Assembly: GCF_016124325.1 (NCBI RefSeq)
Contig: NZ_WGNY01000006.1
Location: 181,575-245,574, forward strand
Length of the DNA: 64,000 bases
Source: Phenylobacterium sp.
Lineage (GTDB): Bacteria; Pseudomonadota; Alphaproteobacteria; Caulobacterales; Caulobacteraceae
Direction of reading: 5' to 3'
Shown here: positions 58,364 to 64,000 of the stretch, in pieces
Layout: each line of letters begins with the position of its first letter
Numbering within the stretch: position 1 is the first letter of the stretch
The notes under the pieces: model-generated
Databases searched by the model: none
What the model was told of the DNA's origin: nothing
Seen by the model: only the letters and a program-made list of their open reading frames with translations
Program-made: the position numbers and the translations under genes

Positions 58364-59641
58364 ATGAGACCCGCCGACAACGAACTCCTCTGCCGCGTCG
58401 AGGGCGAGGCCGCGATGGGCCAGCTGATGCGCCAGCACTGGCTGCCCGTCTGCATGAGCGAGGAAGTGGCCGAGCCGGACGGGACGCCGCTGCGCGCGCG
58501 GCTGCTGGGTGTCGATCTGGTGGTCTTCCGAGACACCAAGGGCCGGGTGGGCGTGATGGACGAACGCTGTCCGCACCGCGGGGCCTCCCTCGCCTTCGGC
58601 CGCAACGAGGACTGCGGCCTTCGCTGTCTCTACCACGGGTGGAAATTCGGGGTGGATGGCGAGATCCAGGAGATGGCGTCCGAACCGCCCGAAAGCCGGA
58701 TGATGAACCTGCGCCATAAGGCCTATCCCACGCACGAGGCGGCGGGATTCATCTGGGCGTGGCTGGGCGCGGCCGACGCCGTGCGGCCGTTCGAGGCCCC
58801 CGCCTGGGCGCCGGCGCCCACGACGAAAATCTCGATCGTGAAGATCCATGCGGCCTGCAACTGGGCCCAGGTGCTGGAAGGCGCCATCGACAGCGCCCAC
58901 TCCTCCAGCCTGCACTCCACCAACATGCCGACCGCCGAGGTCGAGGGCTCGACGGCCACCGACACCGCCTGGCTGCGCCCGTCGAACGACAAGGCCCCGC
59001 GCCTGGAGGTGCAGGCCACCGACTACGGCTTCCACTACGCCGCCATCCGCCGGCCGATCCGCAACCCGGAAAGCCACGCCTACATCCGCACCACCGTCTT
59101 CGTGGCCCCGTTCACGGTGCTGATCCCGCCGAACGACCAGTACAACCTCGCCCAGATGCTGGTGCCCATCGATGACGAGAACTGCATGTTTTACTGGATG
59201 GCCTGGCACCCCACGAAGGGCATCGGCCAGGACGCGTGGCGCCGCTTCTGCGCGGCCGAGGTGGGCGCGGACCTCGACGCCGACTACCGCAAGCTCCGCA
59301 ACCTCGCGAACAACTTCCAGCAGGACCGCGAGAAGATGAAGGCCGGCGACTTCACCGGCATCCTCGGCATCCCAGCCCAGGACATGGCCATGTGGGAGAG
59401 CATGGGGCCGATCGCCGACCGCAGCGCCGACCACCTGGGGTCCAGCGACGCGGCCATCATCCAGTTCCGCCGGCAGATGGTCGCCGCGGCCAAGGCGGTC
59501 CAGGCCGGCGAGCCCGCGATCGGAACGACGGGCGACGTCCGCCAGGTGGACCTCGCCTCTTTCGAAGGCGTCGTGCCGAAGGACGCCGACTGGCGCGCGT
59601 TCACGACGCGCAATGCGCAGCCCGCCGCGGCGGCCGAATAG
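58364..59641 (+). CDS. Rieske ring-hydroxylating oxygenase, phthalate 4,5-dioxygenase type
   Basis: The 425-residue protein begins MRPADNELLCRVEGEAAMGQLMRQHWLPVCMSEEV, the typical start of Pht3-type oxygenases. The Rieske 2Fe-2S site is CPHRGASLAFGRNEDCGLRCLYHGWKF (C-x-H ... C-x2-H). The mononuclear iron region includes EGAIDSAHSSSLHSTNMP. The single component lacks a separate beta subunit, as in phthalate 4,5-dioxygenase. It needs an electron-transfer reductase that is not encoded in this window. It is divergent from the dehydrogenase-decarboxylase-MarR operon. Confidence 0.92.
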   Translation: MRPADNELLCRVEGEAAMGQLMRQHWLPVCMSEEVAEPDGTPLRARLLGVDLVVFRDTKGRVGVMDERCPHRGASLAFGRNEDCGLRCLYHGWKFGVDGEIQEMASEPPESRMMNLRHKAYPTHEAAGFIWAWLGAADAVRPFEAPAWAPAPTTKISIVKIHAACNWAQVLEGAIDSAHSSSLHSTNMPTAEVEGSTATDTAWLRPSNDKAPRLEVQATDYGFHYAAIRRPIRNPESHAYIRTTVFVAPFTVLIPPNDQYNLAQMLVPIDDENCMFYWMAWHPTKGIGQDAWRRFCAAEVGADLDADYRKLRNLANNFQQDREKMKAGDFTGILGIPAQDMAMWESMGPIADRSADHLGSSDAAIIQFRRQMVAAAKAVQAGEPAIGTTGDVRQVDLASFEGVVPKDADWRAFTTRNAQPAAAAE

Positions 59642-59652
59642 CGCCGCGCCCC

Positions 59653-59667
59653 GTCAAACGCTTTGAC
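59653..59667. promoter_or_regulatory. Palindrome GTCAAACGCTTTGAC before the second MarR gene
   Basis: A 15-bp inverted repeat (GTCAAA-cgc-TTTGAC) lies between the Rieske oxygenase stop and the MarR gene at 59722. It may be the autoregulatory operator of that MarR protein. It differs from the ACTTAG sites. Confidence 0.5.
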
Positions 59668-59721
59668 ATTCCGAGGTTCGCGCCGCACTCACGCGCGTTG
59701 GGTTGCGGAGGCGTCGGGCTG

Positions 59722-60189
59722 GTGACGGCGGAAGAGGATATACGGCACCTGGTGCTGTCGCTCCTGCAGGGCTTCTACTGGTTCGACGAGGGCCTCCAGA
59801 ACTACCTGCAGGCGCGGGGCTGGCCCTCGATCACCCGGCCGCAGTCGATGGTGATGGCCAATATCGCGCTGGGCGTTCGCCGCCCCTCGGAGATCGCGCG
59901 GCGCCTCGGCGTCAGCCGTCAGGCCATCCACGCCACCCTGAACCAGATGGCCGAACTGGGCATGGTGGCGCTGGCTGACGATCCCTCCAACGGCCGGGTC
60001 AAGACGGTCGTGGTCACGGAACTGGGCGAGCGCATGCGCCGCGACGCCCAGCGGGCCATGCTGCTGATGGGCGACGAACTGGGCCGCCGGGTTGGCAGGG
60101 CCGCCGTGCTCAAGACGGCCCATCTCCTCCACGAGGACTGGGGCGAGCCGATGACGTTCGATCCGACCGAGGTGGGCCGGCACGACTGA
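59722..60189 (+). CDS. MarR family regulator, second copy
   Basis: The 155-residue protein has a winged helix-turn-helix: RPQSMVMANIALGVRRPSEIARRLGVSRQAIHATLNQMAELGMVALADDPSNGRVKTVVVTELGERMRRDA. No ATG is available at the proper place, and a GTG at 59722 (VTAEEDIRHLVLSLLQGFYWFDEGLQNYLQARG) is chosen. It lies 80 bases after the Rieske oxygenase, behind a separate palindrome, and faces the alpha/beta hydrolase gene. It is related only distantly to the MarR protein at 55634, so the cluster has two regulators. Confidence 0.83.
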   Translation: MTAEEDIRHLVLSLLQGFYWFDEGLQNYLQARGWPSITRPQSMVMANIALGVRRPSEIARRLGVSRQAIHATLNQMAELGMVALADDPSNGRVKTVVVTELGERMRRDAQRAMLLMGDELGRRVGRAAVLKTAHLLHEDWGEPMTFDPTEVGRHD

Positions 60190-60207
60190 CGCGCCGGCGG
60201 CCGGGCC

Positions 60208-61344
60208 CTACCGCTTCGTCGCCACCCAGTCGCAGACCAGATCGGCCATGGTGTCGCGTTCCTCGCGGCTGTCCTCGAAGTAGTGCGCGCCCTTGATCAG
60301 CGCCAGCGTCTTGTCGGACGACCCGAGGCTGGTGTGGATCTTGCGCGCGTCGCTGGGGAACACCCCGGTGTCGGCCAGGCCCTGAACCACCAGCGCCGGC
60401 TGGGTGATCTTGGCCAGCTGCGGGCCGCCCTGGCAGCGCGAGGTCTCCAGGCTCCACATGGAAAGCCAGGTCTTCAGGTTGTTGGCGCGGCCGATCGAGG
60501 GGCTCTTGTTCGCCGTCGCCGGGTGGCCGCGGTAGCACCAGGGGGTCTTGCGCTCGGACGGGTCGATGGCGCCGTCCATCATCCGCAGGTCGCCCCAGCA
60601 GCGGAACAGCGGCATCAGCCGGTCGGGCACACCGGCGGCGTTGAGGCGCGCCAGCTCGGCCTTGGCGTAGTCGGTGATCCGCTGGTTCCGGGCGCGCTGA
60701 GCGGCCCGGTAGCGGGTGATGAACTCCTCCGAGTACGGCGGGCCGTTGTCGGGGTTGAAAGGGTTGAGGCTCTCATCCGTCGCGACGGGATCGAACTCGT
60801 CGACCACCGAGGCGTCCATCCAGTCGGTCAGCACCTCGGGCCGACCCTGGTGGGCGTTCAGCGAGACATAGAGGTCGGCCTTGGGCAGGGTGTTCAGCGC
60901 CTCGATCCCCGGCCCGGTCAGCAGGTCGCCCAGGGTCGGCTCGATCGCCTCGGCCTGGTAGGCGCCCATCAGCGAGCCGCCGCCGGAGTTGCCGAGGATG
61001 ACGATCGTTTCGACGCCCGCCTGTTCGCGCAGCCAGCGCATGCCGACGCCGATGTCGATCACCGCATGTTCGAGCAGGAACTGGTCCTCGGCGCCGCGAA
61101 AGCGCGTGTTCCAGCCCAGGAAGCCGTAGCCGCGCGAGGCGATGTAGGGCGCGATATAGTGCTCGGAGAAGTCGACGTTGTAGTGGGTGGCGATGAAGGC
61201 GGTCTTCGGCCGCTGGCCCTTGGGCGTGGTGTAGATGCCCTGGCACGGATGGCCGCCCGCCTGGATGCGCGGCGAGGTGGGCGAAATGAACCCGAGAAAC
61301 TGCCGGTCCAGGCCCTGCAGCAGGTCGCCGTCGTCGATCACCAA
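60208..61344 (-). CDS. Alpha/beta hydrolase
   Basis: The 378-residue protein has a nucleophile elbow TIVILGNSGGGSLMGAYQAEA, an Asp in LVVQGLADTGVFPSDARKIH and a His in LIKGAHYFEDSREERD. It contains a large insert with CWGDLRMMDGAIDPSERKTPWCYRGHPATANKSPSIGRANNLKTWLSMWSLE, unlike small esterases. The start is a TTG at 61342-61344 or the GTG just after it, both following AAGGGAGGG. It probably cleaves an ester or C-C bond of a pathway intermediate. It is divergent from the acyl-CoA ligase across an operator-like site at 61399. Confidence 0.83.
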   Translation of the reverse strand: MVIDDGDLLQGLDRQFLGFISPTSPRIQAGGHPCQGIYTTPKGQRPKTAFIATHYNVDFSEHYIAPYIASRGYGFLGWNTRFRGAEDQFLLEHAVIDIGVGMRWLREQAGVETIVILGNSGGGSLMGAYQAEAIEPTLGDLLTGPGIEALNTLPKADLYVSLNAHQGRPEVLTDWMDASVVDEFDPVATDESLNPFNPDNGPPYSEEFITRYRAAQRARNQRITDYAKAELARLNAAGVPDRLMPLFRCWGDLRMMDGAIDPSERKTPWCYRGHPATANKSPSIGRANNLKTWLSMWSLETSRCQGGPQLAKITQPALVVQGLADTGVFPSDARKIHTSLGSSDKTLALIKGAHYFEDSREERDTMADLVCDWVATKR

Positions 61345-61398
61345 CTCGATTCCCTCCCTTGAAATCCGGTCGGAGCGCCGTCGTCGCGCCCTCGACAG

Positions 61399-61416
61399 AT
61401 ACTTCGTAATCTAATC
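61399..61416. promoter_or_regulatory. MarR-type operator variant between hydrolase and ligase
   Basis: ATACTTCGTAATCTAATC matches ATACTT.G..ATCTAA of the palindrome at 58330. It lies in the 117-base divergent promoter region of the alpha/beta hydrolase and acyl-CoA ligase genes. Confidence 0.5.
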
Positions 61417-61461
61417 ATTATGGCCGATCCAGACCGAACTTGAACCGGAGGACTGAAGCCC

Positions 61462-63093
61462 ATGCGGGCCTTGATGCAGGACTGGTCGCTGACCCTCGAC
61501 AAGATCTTCGATCACGCCGCGCGCTGGCACGGCGAACGCGAGGTGGTGACCCGCTCGGTCGAGGGGCCGATCACCCGCAGCACCTACGCCGACCTGCACC
61601 GCCGCGCCAAGCAGGTGTCCCACGCCCTGCTCGAGGCCGGCGTGAAGCCGGGCGACCGGGTGGCGACCATGGGCTGGAACAGCGACCGGCATCTGGAGGC
61701 CTGGTACGGGACCATCGGCATCGGCGCGATCCTGCACACCCTGAACCCGCGGCTGTTTCCCGAGCAGATCGTCTACATCGCCAACCACGCCGGCGACGAG
61801 GTGCTGCTGGCCGACCCGGCCTGCGCCCCGCTGCTGGCCGAGATCCTGCCGCAGTGCCCCGGCATCCGCCAGGTGGTGTTCCTGAGCGAAGAGGCGCCCG
61901 AGACGCCCTTCCCCGCCCAGGCCTACGAAGCCTGGATCGCCGGGCGGCCGACCGACACGCCCTGGGGCGGCTTCGACGAGAACGACGCCGCCGGCCTCTG
62001 CTACACCTCGGGCACCACCGGCAATCCCAAGGGCGTGCTCTACGGCCACCGCTCGAACTACCTGCACGCCATGATGACGCTGCAGCCCGACGCGCTGAAC
62101 CTGTCGGCGCGCGACACGGTGATGCTGATCGTGCCGATGTACCACGCCAACGCCTGGGGGGTGATGTACTCGGCCCCGATGGTCGGCGCGAAGCTGGTGC
62201 TGCCGGGCCAGAAGCTGGACGGCGCGTCCCTGCACGAACTGATCGAGACCGAGGGCGTCACCTATTCGGCCGGCGTGCCCACCATCTGGCAGATGCTGTT
62301 GACCCACCTGAAGGAGACCGGCGGCAAGCTGACGACGCTCCAGCGCGTCACCGTCGGCGGTTCGGCCTGTCCCGAATCGATCTTCCGCACGCTGCATGAC
62401 GACTACGGCGTGGACGTCATCCACGGCTGGGGCATGACGGAGACCTCGCCGCTAGCCACGGTGTCGGTCCCTTCGCCGGAGATCGCCGACCTCGGCTTCG
62501 AGGCCCAACTCCCCTACAAGCTCAAGCAGGGTCGGCTGCTCTGCAACCTCGACCTCAAGCTGGTGAACGACGCGGGCGAGCGCCTGCCGCACGACGGCAA
62601 GACCTTCGGCCGGCTGCTGATCAAGGGCCCGACCATCGCCAGCGGCTACTTCCGGGCCGAAGGCGGCGAAGTGCTCGACGACGAGGGCTTCTTCGACACG
62701 GGCGACGTCTCCACCATCGACCCCGAAGGCTACATGCAGATCACCGACCGGGCGAAGGACGTGATCAAGTCGGGCGGCGAGTGGATCAGCTCCATCGACA
62801 TCGAGAACATCGCCGTCGGCGCCGATGGCGTCGCGTGTGCGGCGGTGATCGGCATTGCGCATCCCAAGTGGGACGAGCGCCCGCTGCTGATCATCGAACC
62901 GAAGCCGGGCGCTGCCCCCACGCGCGAGCAATTGCTGACGTATCTCGAAGGCAAGATCGCCAAATGGTGGATGCCCGACGACGTCGCCTTCGTCGAAAAA
63001 ATCCCCCTCGGCGCTACCGGCAAGATCAACAAGCTGGCCCTGCGCGAGACGTTCAAGGACTACAAGCTGCCAAGCGCGCAGGCGGCGGAGTAA
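61462..63093 (+). CDS. Acyl-CoA synthetase, long-chain/aromatic acid type
   Basis: The 543-residue protein MRALMQDWSLTLDKIFDHAARWHGEREVVTRSVEGPITRSTYADLHRRAKQV is of the FadD3/alkK-like group. It has CYTSGTTGNPKGVLYGHRSNYLHAM, HGWGMTETSPLATV, GFFDTGDVSTIDPEGYMQITDRAKDVIKSGGEWISSIDIEN and the C-terminal catalytic Lys in GATGKINKLALRETF. It makes an acyl-AMP and then the CoA thioester of a medium-chain or cyclic acid. In this cluster it may activate a ring acid. It is divergent from the alpha/beta hydrolase gene. Confidence 0.93.
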   Translation: MRALMQDWSLTLDKIFDHAARWHGEREVVTRSVEGPITRSTYADLHRRAKQVSHALLEAGVKPGDRVATMGWNSDRHLEAWYGTIGIGAILHTLNPRLFPEQIVYIANHAGDEVLLADPACAPLLAEILPQCPGIRQVVFLSEEAPETPFPAQAYEAWIAGRPTDTPWGGFDENDAAGLCYTSGTTGNPKGVLYGHRSNYLHAMMTLQPDALNLSARDTVMLIVPMYHANAWGVMYSAPMVGAKLVLPGQKLDGASLHELIETEGVTYSAGVPTIWQMLLTHLKETGGKLTTLQRVTVGGSACPESIFRTLHDDYGVDVIHGWGMTETSPLATVSVPSPEIADLGFEAQLPYKLKQGRLLCNLDLKLVNDAGERLPHDGKTFGRLLIKGPTIASGYFRAEGGEVLDDEGFFDTGDVSTIDPEGYMQITDRAKDVIKSGGEWISSIDIENIAVGADGVACAAVIGIAHPKWDERPLLIIEPKPGAAPTREQLLTYLEGKIAKWWMPDDVAFVEKIPLGATGKINKLALRETFKDYKLPSAQAAE

Positions 63094-63127
63094 CTTGGTA
63101 AACCCCCGTTCACTGCGATTTGTACGC

Positions 63128-63150
63128 GCGTGTATCCAATTCCTACACGC
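63128..63150. promoter_or_regulatory. Inverted repeat GCGTGTA-n9-TACACGC
   Basis: Perfect 7-bp arms (63128-63134 and 63144-63150) lie 20 bases before the ATG of the small membrane peptide. It may be an operator, or a weak hairpin at the end of the ligase transcript. Confidence 0.45.
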
Positions 63151-63170
63151 TGCGTCCCTACATTAGCGAC

Positions 63171-63290
63171 ATGAACACGCATTCGCTTCTGTGGCGGACG
63201 TTTGGCGGCGTTGTGGGCGTTGGCGCGCTGGTGACGCTGGCGACCGCGATCGGCTGGCTCGCCGGCCGCTTCGATCTGCTGAGCGCTTAA
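63171..63290 (+). CDS. Small single-pass membrane protein, 39 aa
   Basis: The ORF MNTHSLLWRTFGGVVGVGALVTLATAIGWLAGRFDLLSA has a single hydrophobic helix from about residue 10 to 31 and a short polar N-terminus. It is too short for usual gene finders. Its position 78 bases after the ligase, behind an inverted repeat, and its balanced helix pattern make it a plausible small membrane protein. No family is recognised and it could be spurious. Confidence 0.4.
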   Translation: MNTHSLLWRTFGGVVGVGALVTLATAIGWLAGRFDLLSA

Positions 63291-63353
63291 ATCCGCGGCT
63301 CGGACCGCCGGCGCCCTCGCCGGCATGGGCGCTTGTGCCGGCAAGCAGGGAGT

Positions 63354-63390
63354 GCGGGCTTCCAGCCCGCATGCGCGCCAGGAGGCGCGC
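63354..63390. repeat. Adjacent REP-like hairpins
   Basis: Two perfect inverted repeats stand next to each other: GCGGGCT-tcc-AGCCCGC (63354-63370) and GCGCGCC-agga-GGCGCGC (63373-63390). Further gccggc-rich pairs surround them. Such clusters are repetitive extragenic palindromes in GC-rich genomes. They fill the gap between the small membrane protein and the MBL gene. Confidence 0.6.
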
Positions 63391-63471
63391 GCTCCAACTT
63401 GCAAACGCTGGCGCGAACTATGCCGGCAGGGGCGCCGGCGGTCCCAGCGCGTCCAGTTTGCGCGCGAAGCC

Positions 63472-64000
63472 TTAAGCGCCCACCAGCCAGTATTCGCTAT
63501 CGACGCACGCCGGCCCCTCGCAGCCGGCTTGGCCTAGCTCGACCAGCCTGATCATGTGCGCGAGCACGGAATGGCAGGCGGCTGGATGCAGGCGCTTGTC
63601 CACGTCGGCGTACATTTCCGCGACCATGTCCTTGATCCGCCGCTTGCCGCTGGCGAGCTGCGCGACCACTTGCGCCTCGCGCGCCAAGCGGTGCGCGTAG
63701 AACGCATCGAGGAAGGGCCTCACTTCGCGGATGGGGGGGCCATGCGTTGGCCACAGCGTGGTGAAGTCGCGCTCGATCACTTTGCGCAGGCTGTCGAAAT
63801 AGGTGCTCATGTGGCCGTCGGGCGGGCCGATGACGGTGGTCGACCAGCCCATGATGTGATCGCCCGAGAAAAGCGCGTTTTCCTCGCGCAGCGCAAACGC
63901 CAGATGGTTGGTGGTGTGGCCGGGCGTGGCGAGCGTTTCGAGCGTCCAGCCCGGGCCTTCGAACACATCGCCGTCTTGGGCCTCTATGTCCGGCGTGAAG
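63472..64000 (-). CDS. MBL-fold metallo-hydrolase, 5' end outside window
   Basis: The frame runs unbroken to the right edge, so only the C-terminal part is seen. It contains LETLATPGHTTNHLAFALREENALFSGDHIMGWSTTVIGPPDGHMSTYFDSLRKV, with the H (TPGHT) and D (GDH) of the metallo-beta-lactamase fold, and LWPTHGPPI with the last His. The C-terminal helical region MVAEMYADVDKRLHPAACHSVLAHMIRLVELG resembles LACTB2-like hydrolases, which carry a winged-helix-like tail. The substrate is unknown. Confidence 0.87.
   Translation of the reverse strand, partial: FTPDIEAQDGDVFEGPGWTLETLATPGHTTNHLAFALREENALFSGDHIMGWSTTVIGPPDGHMSTYFDSLRKVIERDFTTLWPTHGPPIREVRPFLDAFYAHRLAREAQVVAQLASGKRRIKDMVAEMYADVDKRLHPAACHSVLAHMIRLVELGQAGCEGPACVDSEYWLVGA

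Overview
The window is GC-rich DNA (about two thirds G+C) from an alphaproteobacterium. It most likely comes from the Caulobacteraceae (Phenylobacterium or Caulobacter type). This is inferred from the housekeeping block murA / DUF2948 / hisD / UPF0262 / low-molecular-weight phosphatase / infA / maf / RNase E-G / yacG, from promoters of the Caulobacter type (TTGAC-type -35), and from the many TonB receptors, TetR regulators and GST-like proteins. The species cannot be fixed from the sequence alone.

Positions 1-3900 are the end of a decayed integrated element. Minus-strand genes with phage-structural composition end against a truncated tyrosine integrase that abuts the 3' end of a tRNA-Phe gene. 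One of these genes is split by an 844-bp IS5-family insertion sequence, and removing the IS plus one TA target copy restores the reading frame exactly.

Positions 4059-11412 are a conserved core block, mostly minus strand: yacG, RNase E/G, maf, infA, a phosphatase, UPF0262, a glycine-zipper/SH3 envelope protein, hisD, DUF2948, murA, a small basic protein and tRNA-Thr.

Positions 11668-18277 hold a TetR regulator followed by a complete RND efflux operon (adaptor, HAE1-type pump, outer-membrane factor) behind two near-identical operators. Positions 18470-23642 are an unusual locus of lipoyl-like domain proteins, SGNH-hydrolase-like proteins and family-2 glycosyltransferases in facing operons.

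Positions 23632-43768 hold catabolic or detoxification operons. A long minus-strand operon encodes an LLM flavin monooxygenase, alpha/beta hydrolase, TonB receptor, beta-lactamase-like esterase, SDR, FMN reductase and transglutaminase-like protein. It is divergent from a TetR gene and an esterase/carboxymuconolactone-decarboxylase-like pair, and both sides carry the same TTTGCA-n5-TGCAAA palindrome. An acyl-CoA ligase, GSTs, MerR, DUF1330, TetR, MFS, DUF3604, HupE/UreJ-like and PpiC-type proteins follow. Positions 44195-54340 add a sulfatase, two more TetR proteins, three GSTs, a second TonB receptor and an enoyl-CoA hydratase. Seven promoters between 34155 and 54525 share a 22-bp palindromic operator, usually 20-21 bases after a -35 box. 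This points to one regulon controlled by the TetR paralogues. Two of these promoters drive long leaders with a short ORF and mutually exclusive hairpins, and two copies of a 117-bp palindromic repeat supply the stop codons of adjacent genes.

Positions 54642-63093 form a phthalate-type aromatic catabolic cluster: a Rieske oxygenase (Pht3-like), Gfo/Idh dehydrogenase (Pht4-like), 4,5-dihydroxyphthalate decarboxylase-like protein (Pht5-like), two DUF3237 proteins, an alpha/beta hydrolase, an acyl-CoA ligase and two MarR regulators. A second palindrome, ACTTAG-n4-CTAAGT and variants, marks its promoters. The window ends in a small membrane peptide and a truncated MBL-fold hydrolase.
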